Positions 1-7,745 are shown, counted from the stretch's first letter. The stretch is 20,457 bases of DNA from Hyphomicrobiales bacterium (GCA_023266715.1 JAHFPK010000012.1:1-20457); one strand, 5' to 3'. Program-made: numbers and translations. Notes: generated by a model from the sequence alone, not told the origin.

Positions 1-237
1 GTCAACCGTTTCTTCGGCGTTGTCGGTTTTGCGCCAGAGTTTTCCGTTTCCGCAGGTGAAGTACCAGAGTTCTTCGACCGTGCGATGGCAAACCGCGATA
101 GAAATCTTGCCCGCTGGCAAACTGAACTGCGCCATTGAGCCTCGAAGGGTTGTCGCAAGGAATCGAACTTCAGACCCATCAGGAGCGATGGCGTCTGGCT
201 GTTTCCCAAGGTGGCGGGTGATGAAATCGTTTGCCAT
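1..237 (-). CDS. Cupin-domain protein, 5' part only (runs off the left edge)
   Basis: A frame opens with ATG at 237 and stays open to base 1, giving 79 residues that begin MANDFITRHLGK; the rest lies outside the window. The segment EELWYFTCGNGKLWRK (about residues 55-70) reads like the first half of a small cupin barrel, where a Glu-rich strand is followed by the G-x-G turn. A purine-rich GGAGA lies about 8 bases before the ATG. The gene starts 25 bp after the 3' end of tRNA-Glu on the same strand, so the two may share a transcript. The small cupin family covers sugar isomerases, dioxygenases and binding proteins, and the second motif with the remaining metal ligands is not in the window, so no substrate can be given. 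Confidence 0.7.
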   Translation of the reverse strand, partial: MANDFITRHLGKQPDAIAPDGSEVRFLATTLRGSMAQFSLPAGKISIAVCHRTVEELWYFTCGNGKLWRKTDNAEETVD

Positions 238-261
238 GGAAGGTCTCCGGCGTGGAGAAAA

Positions 262-336
262 TGGCGCGCCCTACGGGAGTCGAACCCGTCTTTACAACGT
301 GAAAGGCTGTCGTCCTAACCGATAGACGAAGGGCGC
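262..336 (-). tRNA. tRNA-Glu (anticodon TTC)
   Basis: Read on the minus strand this folds as a 75-nt tRNA. The acceptor stem GCGCCCT/AGGGCGC is at 330-336 and 266-272, the discriminator is G, and the CCA end is encoded at 262-264. The D-arm has the GGTTAGGAC type sequence, the anticodon loop is CTTTCAC with TTC, and the T-arm is CGGG-TTCGACT-CCCG. Sequence and anticodon fit glutamate. There is no variable long arm and no intron. Confidence 0.96.
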
Positions 337-370
337 GTTATTTTGGGCAAATTGTTATCGGAAAAGTCTT

Positions 371-393
371 GCAACCCCGGATCAAGTCCGGGG
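371..393. terminator. GC-rich hairpin between recJ and tRNA-Glu
   Basis: Perfect 7-bp stem CCCCGGA (375-381) and TCCGGGG (387-393) with a 5-base loop TCAAG. It lies 66 bp downstream of the recJ stop and could end the hom-recJ transcript. On the minus strand, however, the stem is followed by TTGCAAGACTTTT rather than a clean T-run, while on the plus strand CTTTTT follows. This stem (CCCCGGAtcaagTCCGGGG) resembles short extragenic palindromes that recur in many alphaproteobacterial genomes, so it may be a repeat copy rather than a dedicated terminator. Confidence 0.5.
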
Positions 394-458
394 CAAGCTT
401 TTTCCGCAACGTGCCTGTCGCGCGGTTCTATAGAGAGGTTCGCCAGCCGTGGCAAGCC

Positions 459-2243
459 TTACAAAACATGGGCTGCATCTTCAATTTGGAGCGACGGAAC
501 ACGCTTTGCACCCCATTCATCTATGGTTAAACGGCCAGCAAAATGAAGGGGCAACTTACGCTCGGTCAGGAGCACTTCGCCGAGTTCGGTTCCCATGGCG
601 CGGAAGGCGATGGCCTTGATTCGGGTGCCGTCAGCAGACGCCAAAGTGCAGCGGATGTGATCGCTGCCCGCAGGGTCCGCATAGACCACCTTGTGGGCGG
701 GAAAGGCAAACACCGGGGCCGGATGGGCCGAGCCATAGGGACCCGCCTGTTCCAGTAATTCAATGAGATCAAGGGTGGCGCCAGAGGCCGTTAGCGCCCC
801 ATCAATCAGAAGCGCATTTTCGGCGGCATTTGAAACAGCGGCGGCGAGTTTATCCTCCAGGAAATTTCTCAGATCTGCAAGCTTGGCAAGTTCAACGGTA
901 AGACCTGCCGCCATGGAATGGCCACCGCCCTTGACGATTACGCCGGCCTCAAGAGCGGCACGGATGGCACTACCGATATCAACGCCATTTATGGAGCGGC
1001 CGGAGCCGCTGGCGAGACCGGCTTTCGCATTGCCGGCGAGAACAAAGCTCGGCAGTTGATAACGCTCCTTGAGACGTGCGGCAGCCAGGCCCACGACACC
1101 GGGATGCCAGCCGTCATTGGTCACCACAATAACCGAACTGCGGCGCTCTACTCCAAGAGCGGCCTCGGCCTGAATTGCGGCGGCATCAACAACGCGCATT
1201 TCGATGGATTGGCGTTGACGGTTGAGCTGTTCCAATTCCTGGGCCAGTTGGTTGGCCCTGCCCTTGTCGCGTGTGGTGAGAAGTTCGAGCGCCAAATCGG
1301 CATGACCGATGCGCCCGGCCGCATTGAGCCGCGGCCCCAATACAAAGCCCAGGGCATAAACATCGGGGCTGCGCTTGAGGCGGGCAATATCGCTCAACAT
1401 GGCGAGCCCTAGGTTCTCGCGGCGAGACATGATCTTCAGGCCTTGGGTGACGTAAGCGCGGTTGAGGCCTTTCAAGGGAACGACATCACAGACGGTGGCA
1501 AGGGCCACGAGTTCCAGCCATTGCAACATGTTGGGTTCGGGCCGCGTTTCAGAGTACCAACCCTTGGCGCGCAGCAGTTTGTTGAGGGTGGCGATGAGGA
1601 TCATCACTACGCCTGCGGCACAGAGATAACCAAAGCCCGACACATCATCTTGTCGGTTGGGGTTGATCACGGCATGAGCCTCGGGAAGAATTTCGCTCGC
1701 CTGATGATGGTCAACGATAATGGTTTCCATGCCGAGTTCTGCGGCGTGGGCCAGGGGATCATGGGCGAGCACGCCGCAATCCAAGGTGAGCAGCAAAGCG
1801 CAGCCCTGCTCTTTCAAAAGTTTTACCGCGTATTCGCTGGGGCCATAGCCTTCGGTCAAGCGGTCCGGCACATGGATGGTGGCATCCGAGCCCACGGCGC
1901 GGAGAAACAACTGGAAGATTGCGGCGGAGGAAACACCATCGACATCGTAGTCGCTGATGATTCCGATGCGGGTTTGGGCGGTGATGGCTTCAGCGAGACG
2001 TGTTGCCCCCTTCTCCATGTCTTTCAAGGCAGAGGGTTGCGGCATGAGGCTTCGGATTGTCGGGTTTAGAAACGCTTCAGCTTCCTCAAGACCAACACCG
2101 CGCGCCGCCATGACGCGGCCGAGGATTTCCGGCAGTTCGTGGCGCTCGGCAATGGCTTGAGCCAGGCGTTCATTTTCAAGGCGTGGCGTCCAGCGCCTGC
2201 CGCCTATTGAGCGCTCAACATCAAGAAAGTTGCGGCCCTTCAC
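459..2243 (-). CDS. recJ: Single-stranded-DNA-specific exonuclease RecJ
   Basis: RecJ degrades single-stranded DNA 5' to 3' in RecF-pathway recombination, mismatch repair and base excision repair, in the cytoplasm. The 594-residue protein carries the DHH phosphoesterase metal motifs in order: DYDVDG (98-103), LTLDCG with Asp155, DHH (178-180) and VCDVVPL with Asp253. NAAGRIG follows at about 307-313, and the DHHA1 domain motif GGGHSMAAG is at 439-447. The length fits alphaproteobacterial RecJ. The start is GTG at 2243, which overlaps the hom stop as GTGA, implying translational coupling to hom. In several relatives I remember glpX sitting between hom and recJ; here it is absent. All catalytic motifs are intact. 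Confidence 0.95.
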   Translation of the reverse strand: MKGRNFLDVERSIGGRRWTPRLENERLAQAIAERHELPEILGRVMAARGVGLEEAEAFLNPTIRSLMPQPSALKDMEKGATRLAEAITAQTRIGIISDYDVDGVSSAAIFQLFLRAVGSDATIHVPDRLTEGYGPSEYAVKLLKEQGCALLLTLDCGVLAHDPLAHAAELGMETIIVDHHQASEILPEAHAVINPNRQDDVSGFGYLCAAGVVMILIATLNKLLRAKGWYSETRPEPNMLQWLELVALATVCDVVPLKGLNRAYVTQGLKIMSRRENLGLAMLSDIARLKRSPDVYALGFVLGPRLNAAGRIGHADLALELLTTRDKGRANQLAQELEQLNRQRQSIEMRVVDAAAIQAEAALGVERRSSVIVVTNDGWHPGVVGLAAARLKERYQLPSFVLAGNAKAGLASGSGRSINGVDIGSAIRAALEAGVIVKGGGHSMAAGLTVELAKLADLRNFLEDKLAAAVSNAAENALLIDGALTASGATLDLIELLEQAGPYGSAHPAPVFAFPAHKVVYADPAGSDHIRCTLASADGTRIKAIAFRAMGTELGEVLLTERKLPLHFAGRLTIDEWGAKRVPSLQIEDAAHVL

Positions 2244-3544
2244 AGCCGCTCGATGCGGATGAGGCGCGGCTTCGACGCCACATGGCCATCTTTCTCAATT
2301 TGCGAGATCGCGGTGCGAATGGATGTCTCAACCGTATCGTGGGTGATCAGGATGAAAGTAGCAGTTGCACGTTGGGTTTCCTGCGCCTGACGCCCGCGCT
2401 GGACGATGCTTTCGATGGAGATTTTCTCGTCGGCGAGAATGCGCGCGATGGAGGCCACCGCACCTGGACGGTCGATCAGTTCAAGAGCCACATAGTAACC
2501 GCCCTCGTGAGCCTTTTTTGGCGCCTGTTTGTAAGGTTTGAGTTTCGCCGCCGGAACGCCGAAGGCAGGCCTTCGGTTGCCGCGCGCAATATCAACGACA
2601 TCGGACAATACGGCCGAAGCGGTCGGGTGGGCGCCAGCACCCCTGCCCTCCAGCATCAGGTCGCCAACGAAATCGCCTTTCACGACGATGGCGTTGAAGA
2701 CACCGTCCGTATCGGAAACGGGGGCACCTTTGGGAACGAGGGTGGGGTTAACGCGCTGCTCGATGCCTTCGTCATGGGCAATGGCGACACCAAGCAATTT
2801 TATCTTGTAGCCCATGTCGCTGGCATTGCGGATGTCATCCAAGGTGATGGCTTCAATGCCTTCGATCTCGATGGCGTCCAGATTGACCTCGGTGCCAAAG
2901 GCCAGCGAGGTCAGAACCGCCAGTTTGTGCGCCGTATCAAAGCCGCCAATGTCGAAGGTTGGGTCGGCTTCGGCGTAACCCAGGTTTTGAGCCTCTTTCA
3001 AAACTTCGGTGAAGGTCCGGCCTTCATTGGCCATTTTGGTGAGGATGTAATTGCAGGTGCCATTCATGATGCCGAAGAGCTTGGTGACGCGGTTGCCAAT
3101 CAGCCCTTCGCGTAGCGTCTTAATGATGGGAATGCCGCCGGCCACCGAGGCTTCAAAATTGAGAGCAACGCCCTTGGCCTCGGCAAGCCGGGCGAGGGAT
3201 GCTCCGTGATGGGCAAGGAGCGCCTTGTTGGCGGTAATGACATGCTTGCCTGCAGCAATTGCTGCTTCAACGGATGACTTTGCCGGGTCACCCTCGCCGC
3301 CCATCAACTCCACGAAGACATCGATATCGGGGGACTTGGCAAGGGCTACGGGATCGCTAAACCAGGTAAGGCCTGACAGATCGTGGCCGCGGTTCTTTGC
3401 CTTATTGCGCGCAGCAACCGCGGTAACCTTAATTGGAATCCCGGCGCGGTCGGCCAGCAGGCCCCCGTGCGTCCCGACGATATCCAGCACACCAACGCCC
3501 ACGTTGCCGAGGCCAGCTATGCCGATGCGCAATTGGTTAGTCAT
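2240..3544 (-). CDS. hom: Homoserine dehydrogenase
   Basis: Reduces L-aspartate semialdehyde to homoserine with NAD(P)H, the branch point to methionine and threonine. With the ATG at 3544 the protein has 434 residues. The Rossmann motif GLGNVG is at 11-16, the catalytic domain contains ANKALLAHHG and EASVAGGIPII, and a C-terminal ACT domain (YYVALELIDRPGAVASIARI) suggests feedback control by an amino acid. It is monofunctional, with no fused aspartokinase. An in-frame TTG at 3565 would add MKDPADN, but I prefer the ATG because homologues usually begin a few residues before the nucleotide-binding strand. The stop overlaps the recJ start by 4 bp. A 12-bp perfect palindrome lies about 40-70 bp upstream. 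The second methionine-related gene in the window is metY at 9512. Confidence 0.94.
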   Translation of the reverse strand: MTNQLRIGIAGLGNVGVGVLDIVGTHGGLLADRAGIPIKVTAVAARNKAKNRGHDLSGLTWFSDPVALAKSPDIDVFVELMGGEGDPAKSSVEAAIAAGKHVITANKALLAHHGASLARLAEAKGVALNFEASVAGGIPIIKTLREGLIGNRVTKLFGIMNGTCNYILTKMANEGRTFTEVLKEAQNLGYAEADPTFDIGGFDTAHKLAVLTSLAFGTEVNLDAIEIEGIEAITLDDIRNASDMGYKIKLLGVAIAHDEGIEQRVNPTLVPKGAPVSDTDGVFNAIVVKGDFVGDLMLEGRGAGAHPTASAVLSDVVDIARGNRRPAFGVPAAKLKPYKQAPKKAHEGGYYVALELIDRPGAVASIARILADEKISIESIVQRGRQAQETQRATATFILITHDTVETSIRTAISQIEKDGHVASKPRLIRIERL

Positions 3545-3582
3545 ATTATCCGCCGGGTCTTTCAAACTACCGCCAGATCACG

Positions 3583-3614
3583 ATAACTTCAGGCTATTAT
3601 TGGCCTGAAGTTAT
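3583..3614. promoter_or_regulatory. Perfect 12-bp inverted repeat between hom and phaC
   Basis: ATAACTTCAGGC (3583-3594) and GCCTGAAGTTAT (3603-3614) are exact reverse complements around an 8-base AT-rich centre. No T-run follows on either strand, so it is unlikely to be a terminator. It lies 39 bp upstream of the hom ATG and 184 bp upstream of the phaC ATG. The geometry fits an operator for a dimeric regulator or an mRNA leader hairpin of hom; the protein is unknown. Confidence 0.5.
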
Positions 3615-3639
3615 TAACATGATCGTCGTTCATATTCTG

Positions 3640-3706
3640 GCGCGTGACCGGACGGAAAACCGGAATCCAGTTTTCCTGATCACGCGCTAGGCTGTCTTAT
3701 GCCTAG
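3640..3706. repeat. Rhizobial-type palindromic intergenic element
   Basis: Nested inverted repeats: GCGCGTGA (3640-3647) pairs with TCACGCGC (3680-3687), and inside it GGAAAAC (3654-3660) pairs with GTTTTCC (3670-3676) around a 9-base loop. A further stem CTAGGC (3687-3692)/GCCTAG (3701-3706) abuts it. The inner sequence, with GGAAAAC-CGG and TTTTCC-TGATCACGC blocks, is very like the short mosaic palindromes (RIME/RPE type) that I recall being scattered between genes in Rhizobiales. Only one copy is in this window, so repetition cannot be shown here. Identification is from memory of the pattern. Confidence 0.6.
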
Positions 3707-3797
3707 GCAGATATGATTTTGCAAGAAAGGCCATTTATTGTTGGCGTTCCAAGCCTGCGGCACTAAAATGGCGGGACGAAATGGGAAGACAAGACTG

Positions 3798-5609
3798 ATG
3801 AGCGATTCCAGCCCCAAGAAGCCGGGCGACTTCAAACTGACGGATCCGGTTCAGCTCGCTCAGAACATGGCGCGGGTGTTCGAGCATGCGGCGCAAATTG
3901 CCAGGCAGATCGCAGAGCGTCCCGAGCTCGCAAAAAAGCAGGCGGAAACCCAGGTCACGCCGATTGACCAGGTCACCAAGACACTTGGCGCGGTGGCCAA
4001 GGCTTACATGGCCGAACCGCAGAAGCTGATGGAAGCGCAAGCTCAACTGTGGAACAGCTACAGCCAGCTTTGGCAAAATGCCTGGGCGAAGGCGCTTGGC
4101 ACACCTACCCAGCCCATGGCAGCACCTGCGCGCAACGACAAGCGCTTCAAGGACAGGGACTGGCAGGAAAACACCGTATTTGATTTTCTCAAGCAGTTTT
4201 ACCTGATCTCGGCCAATTGGGCGCAGGATTTCGTGAATAACGCCGATGGCCTTGATGAGCATACGCGCCAAAAGGCCAAGTTCTATGTCGAGCAAATAGC
4301 CAACGCGTTTTCACCCTCCAATTTTCCAATTTCCAATCCGGAAATCCTGCGCGCCACGTTGGCCAGCAACGGGGCGAACCTCATTGAAGGCCTGAAACAT
4401 CTCGAACAGGACATGGCCTCGCCGGATGGACGTCTTCGCATCAAGCAAAGCGACATGACGGCCTTTGAAATCGGAAAGAACCTTGCCATGACGCCGGGCA
4501 AGGTTGTGTTCCGCAACGACACCTTTGAACTGATACAGTATTCCCCAGCGGTCCAGCGAACTTACGAGATCCCCCTCCTCATTGTTCCGCCGTGGATCAA
4601 CAAGTTTTACATCCTTGACCTCAATCCCAAGAAGTCATTCGTGCGCTGGGCAACCGAGCAGGGCCTTACGGTGTTTGTCGTCTCCTGGGTGAATGCGGGT
4701 GAAAAGCAGGGGCGCAAGAGTTTCAGCGATTATATGAGAGAAGGCTTTCTGGAAGCTGTACAAGCCGTGCAGGACGCAACGGGGGCAGAGAAGATCAATA
4801 CCATCGGCTATTGCATTGGCGGCACCCTGGTTGCGGCAGCGCTTGGCTACATGGCCGCCAAGAATGACAATCGCGTCAATGCCGCGACTTTTTTCACCAC
4901 GCAGGTCGATTTCGAAAAGGCGGGAGATCTCCGCGTTTATGTTGATGACGAGCAGGTGAAGTGGATCGAACAGCGCATGGAGGAGAAGGGTTATCTCGCG
5001 GGATCGCGCATGGCCGATGCCTTCAACCTGCTGCGCTCCAACGACCTAATCTGGTCCTATGTGATCAACAACTACATGCTGGGCAAGGAGCCGATGCCGT
5101 TTGATCTGCTCTACTGGAACGCGGATTCCACCCGCATGCCGGCCGGGGTTCATTCCTTCTATTTGCGTGAATGTTATCTGGCCAACAAGCTGTCGCAGGG
5201 CAAGATGATCCTGGACGGGGTTCATATCGACCTCAAAAAGGTCAAGCAGCCAATCTATAATCTGGCGGCGCGCGAGGACCATATTGCTCCGTTGCCGTCG
5301 GTTTTCAAAGTTGGCGAGTTCATGGGCGGGGAGACCAAACTGGTCGTGTCGGGTTCGGGTCATATTGCCGGCGTGGTGAACCCGCCAGAGGCGAGAAAAT
5401 ACAAATACTGGTCCAATGATGCAGCCGCCGACACTCTGGAAAACTGGCTCAAGACTGCCAAGGAGCATGAGGGCTCCTGGTGGCCCGATTGGGCGGACTG
5501 GATAACCACCAGGTCTGGGGCAAAAATCTCCGCCCCTGCCCCCGGCGACGGCAAGCTTGAGCCCCTTGAAGACGCCCCCGGCTCCTATGTGCGCGTAAAA
5601 TCAGAATAA
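3798..5609 (+). CDS. phaC: Class I poly(3-hydroxyalkanoate) synthase
   Basis: Polymerises (R)-3-hydroxyacyl-CoA into PHA at the surface of storage granules. Taking ATG 3798 (MSDSSPKK) the protein has 603 residues, normal for class I. The N-terminal domain is followed by an alpha/beta hydrolase fold with the lipase-like box GYCIGG, nucleophile Cys339, Asp494 in REDHIAP and His522 in GSGHIAG. The Asp-His spacing of 28 matches the Cupriavidus enzyme, and the PPWINKFYILDL segment is typical. A GGGAAGA purine stretch lies 8-9 bases before the ATG. Earlier in-frame starts (TTG 3738, ATG 3768) are possible but less likely. No phaE or phaR subunit gene is adjacent, consistent with class I. phaAB and phasin genes are not in the window. 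Confidence 0.95.
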   Translation: MSDSSPKKPGDFKLTDPVQLAQNMARVFEHAAQIARQIAERPELAKKQAETQVTPIDQVTKTLGAVAKAYMAEPQKLMEAQAQLWNSYSQLWQNAWAKALGTPTQPMAAPARNDKRFKDRDWQENTVFDFLKQFYLISANWAQDFVNNADGLDEHTRQKAKFYVEQIANAFSPSNFPISNPEILRATLASNGANLIEGLKHLEQDMASPDGRLRIKQSDMTAFEIGKNLAMTPGKVVFRNDTFELIQYSPAVQRTYEIPLLIVPPWINKFYILDLNPKKSFVRWATEQGLTVFVVSWVNAGEKQGRKSFSDYMREGFLEAVQAVQDATGAEKINTIGYCIGGTLVAAALGYMAAKNDNRVNAATFFTTQVDFEKAGDLRVYVDDEQVKWIEQRMEEKGYLAGSRMADAFNLLRSNDLIWSYVINNYMLGKEPMPFDLLYWNADSTRMPAGVHSFYLRECYLANKLSQGKMILDGVHIDLKKVKQPIYNLAAREDHIAPLPSVFKVGEFMGGETKLVVSGSGHIAGVVNPPEARKYKYWSNDAAADTLENWLKTAKEHEGSWWPDWADWITTRSGAKISAPAPGDGKLEPLEDAPGSYVRVKSE

Positions 5610-5721
5610 TTTCGATCACAAAAAAGTGGCCGAAGGAGACTCGCAATCTGCTTTTTAATACCTATCTAAAGAAAAGTAGCGAGCCTGTTTTCCCTCCCCC
5701 GCACAGTGATGGGCTTGCTCG

Positions 5722-5757
5722 GAAGGTCCGGATTCCCCTGCCCGGGCCTTCTCTTTT
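5722..5757 (+). terminator. Rho-independent terminator after phaC
   Basis: GAAGGTCCGG (5722-5731) pairs with CCGGGCCTTC (5742-5751) over 10 positions, with one U-G wobble, around a 10-base loop, followed by TCTTTTG. It is 113 bp downstream of the phaC stop in the sense orientation. Confidence 0.65.
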
Positions 5758-5773
5758 GTGAGGCAGAGACAAG

Positions 5774-5799
5774 AAAGGCCGGAGATTTTCCGGCCTTTT
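5774..5799. terminator. Bidirectional terminator between phaC and rpsI
   Basis: Perfect 10-bp stem AAAGGCCGGA (5774-5783) and TCCGGCCTTT (5789-5798) with the loop GATTT. T-rich tails lie on both strands (CTTTTCATTTT on plus, CCTTTCTTG on minus). It sits 22 bp past the rpsI stop, so it most likely ends the rplM-rpsI transcript and backs up the phaC terminator. Confidence 0.8.
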
Positions 5800-5819
5800 C
5801 ATTTTGAATATGACGTGAT

Positions 5820-6317
5820 TTATCGCTTCGAGAACTGGAAGCTGCGGCGAGCTTTTGCCTTGCCGTATTTCTTACGCTCAACAGCACGACTGTCACGGGT
5901 CAAGAAGCCACCCTTCTTAAGGGCTGGGCGAAGGTCTGGCTCAAAATAGGTAAGGGCGCGTGAAATGCCATGACGCACGGCACCAGCCTGACCCGACAGA
6001 CCACCACCGACAACGGTGCACTCAACATCCATTTGCGTGGCGCGATTCACAGCAATCAAAGGCTGCTGAACAAGCATGCGGAGAACCGGGCGGGCGAAAT
6101 AGGTTTCGATGACCTTGCCATTTACGGTCACTTTACCGGAGCCGCGCTTGAGCCAGACGCGAGCGATCGCATTCTTGCGACGGCCCGTGGCGTAGGCGCG
6201 GCCCTTGGCATCGACTTTCGGCTTGGCGGGAGCAGCGGCTGCAGTGGCATTGGCCGCAACGGCCATTCCCATGGCCTGGCCCAGGTTAGAAAGTGTAGTT
6301 TGTTCTGGCATGACCAT
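5820..6317 (-). CDS. rpsI: 30S ribosomal protein S9 (uS9)
   Basis: Component of the small-subunit head, whose C-terminal tail reaches the P-site tRNA. The S9 core begins at GRAYATGRRKNAIARVW and ends with the conserved basic tail SFQFSKR. The stretch of about 35 residues before it is rich in Ala and Pro, a common alphaproteobacterial extension. Two starts compete: ATG 6317, which shares one base with the rplM stop (TGATG), and ATG 6311, two codons later, which sits at a better distance (9 bases) from GAGAGG. The protein is 165 or 163 residues. It is translationally coupled to rplM and followed by a strong terminator. Confidence 0.97.
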   Translation of the reverse strand: MVMPEQTTLSNLGQAMGMAVAANATAAAAPAKPKVDAKGRAYATGRRKNAIARVWLKRGSGKVTVNGKVIETYFARPVLRMLVQQPLIAVNRATQMDVECTVVGGGLSGQAGAVRHGISRALTYFEPDLRPALKKGGFLTRDSRAVERKKYGKAKARRSFQFSKR

Positions 6318-6781
6318 CAGCCTCTCAGCACGTTCTTGGGGTTCATTGACTTGATGTCGAGCTTGACCGGGTTCTGGGCCTCATGGGGATGGGCCGGACC
6401 GCTGTAGATCCGTAGGTTAGTCATTTGCTGACGCTTGAGGGAAGCACCGGGAAGCATGCGCTTCACCGCCGCTTCAAGGACGCGCTCGGGGAACTTGCCA
6501 TCAAGGATCTGATGCGCCTTGCGTTCCTTGATACCGCCGGGGAAACCGGTGTGCCAGTAATAGGTCTTGTCCTTCCGCTTGGCGCCGCTGAAGGCAATTT
6601 TCTCACAATTGATGACAATGACATTGTCGCCACAGTCCATGGAGGGTGTGAAGGTTGGCTTGTGCTTGCCGCGCAGGCGATTGGCAATGATGGTGGCCAG
6701 GCGGCCGACAACCAGACCTTCTGCGTCGATCAGCACCCAATTTTTCACGATGTCCTTGGCTTTCGCCGAGTAGGTATTCAT
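6317..6781 (-). CDS. rplM: 50S ribosomal protein L13 (uL13)
   Basis: Early-assembly protein of the large subunit. The 154-residue sequence contains the family hallmarks: NWVLIDAEGLVVGRLAT near the N-terminus, LRGKHKPTFTP, CGDNVIVIN, KTYYWHTGFPGG, RMLPGASLKRQQMTNLRIYSGPAHPHEAQ, and a C-terminus ending in NPKNVLRG. Length matches the family. It is first in the two-gene rplM-rpsI operon, with a sigma70-like promoter about 75-100 bp upstream and a 70-nt leader. Its stop overlaps the rpsI start by one base. Confidence 0.98.
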   Translation of the reverse strand: MNTYSAKAKDIVKNWVLIDAEGLVVGRLATIIANRLRGKHKPTFTPSMDCGDNVIVINCEKIAFSGAKRKDKTYYWHTGFPGGIKERKAHQILDGKFPERVLEAAVKRMLPGASLKRQQMTNLRIYSGPAHPHEAQNPVKLDIKSMNPKNVLRG

Positions 6782-6853
6782 GTCGATGACTCTTGGGTTA
6801 TTGATGACAAATGAAAGGGCACAGGAACCCTGCGCCCGCTTCGGATTGCGCGG

Positions 6854-6882
6854 TTATTAGGGGGGCGAGACAGAAAAGTCAA
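6854..6882 (-). promoter_or_regulatory. Sigma70-type promoter of rplM-rpsI
   Basis: On the minus strand TTGACT (6877-6882) is followed after exactly 17 bases by TAATAA (6854-6859). This is close to the TTGACA-17-TATAAT consensus and placed about 73 bp upstream of the rplM ATG. Confidence 0.65.
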
Positions 6883-6899
6883 GATTTACCCTGCTAAAT

Positions 6900-6930
6900 T
6901 TGAATATTTTTGATGTGGTATTATGATACC
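6900..6930 (+). promoter_or_regulatory. Probable promoter with an overlapping dyad, upstream of the 7032 gene
   Basis: TTGAAT (6900-6905), a 16-base spacer, then TATGAT (6922-6927) on the plus strand. The dyad GGTAT (6917-6921) N4 ATACC (6926-6930) covers the -10 box, a position typical of repressor sites. The start codon is about 105 bp further on, leaving a leader of roughly 95 nt. The promoter lies back to back with the rplM promoter. Confidence 0.45.
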
Positions 6931-7031
6931 AGAATATTATTGTTTTCCTCCAAATCAGTGAGGAATGCTGCTAATGATATGCACCGGACGTCCTTGGTAA
7001 CAGAAGAATAGACCTCCGACCGGGGAGAAAA

Positions 7032-7745
7032 ATGACGCGTTTTGCAGGCCTGTTAATCGTCTTTTGGTTTACGCTCTCTTTTGTTGAACAGACCTCCACG
7101 ATTTCAGCAGCTGAAGCAATTACCAACTCGCAGGGTGTTGTTGCCATGGCACAGGGCTCACCGCCAAATTCAGTGGCCAGCGATCCCACGCTCGAGGAAC
7201 CAAAACCTCCAGCGGACGTGGAAGACCTCACAGAACCGGACCCTAACCAGCCAACGGATGGTGAAACACCGCCGTCCGACGAGGTGAGCATTGGTGAAAT
7301 TCCGGTCGTTCACATGGTTGAGCTTACGCTCGATACAGCGCAAAAGGCCGTTGACGCTTATGTGATTGTGAAAGACAAATACAAGGATGCGGATCTCGAG
7401 AACTTCGACAGCTTGCAGGAATTTGTTGACCGCGATCCGCTCGGTAAAGCCTTTGAAGCCGATATCAAGCTTGCGGGCTTTGCCAATGTGACAGACTGGA
7501 ACCTGGCCATTACAACGGTAGGTGCGGCCTACTCAAACATCATTGATGATCAATCGAGCGACATCAAACAGCAGATTGAAGAAGTCCAGAAGGACGCCGA
7601 ACTGGCACAGGACATGAAGGATAGGATTGTGGCTTCCCTTAACGCGCTCATCCCATCCGAGAACAATCGCAGCATTGTACAACAGCTGATTGATAATCCG
7701 GTCTACACCGAAAAACTCAAATTGCTGGAAACCGAAGAAGAATGA
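7032..7745 (+). CDS. Secreted protein of unknown function
   Basis: The 237-residue protein starts at ATG 7032 with a good ribosome site (GGGGAGA, 4 bases upstream). Residues 1 to about 28 look like a Sec signal peptide: T-R, then the hydrophobic run GLLIVFWFTLSFV, then a small-residue stretch around ISAAEA where cleavage could fall. Residues about 40-85 form a low-complexity Pro/Asp/Glu-rich linker. Residues about 90-235 look like an acidic, mostly helical domain with DLENFDSLQEFVDRDPLGKA and GFANVTDWNLAITTVGAAY. There is no lipobox, transmembrane helix or cysteine. I do not recognise a named family. The stop overlaps the next start (ATGA), so it is coupled to the crotonase-like gene, which is odd for a periplasmic protein paired with cytoplasmic enzymes. 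Confidence 0.85.
   Translation: MTRFAGLLIVFWFTLSFVEQTSTISAAEAITNSQGVVAMAQGSPPNSVASDPTLEEPKPPADVEDLTEPDPNQPTDGETPPSDEVSIGEIPVVHMVELTLDTAQKAVDAYVIVKDKYKDADLENFDSLQEFVDRDPLGKAFEADIKLAGFANVTDWNLAITTVGAAYSNIIDDQSSDIKQQIEEVQKDAELAQDMKDRIVASLNALIPSENNRSIVQQLIDNPVYTEKLKLLETEEE

Noticed and set aside
2183..3115. Long plus-strand open frame opposite hom
   Set aside because: It is antisense to a clear homoserine dehydrogenase, shows no family motif and reflects codon bias of the opposite strand.
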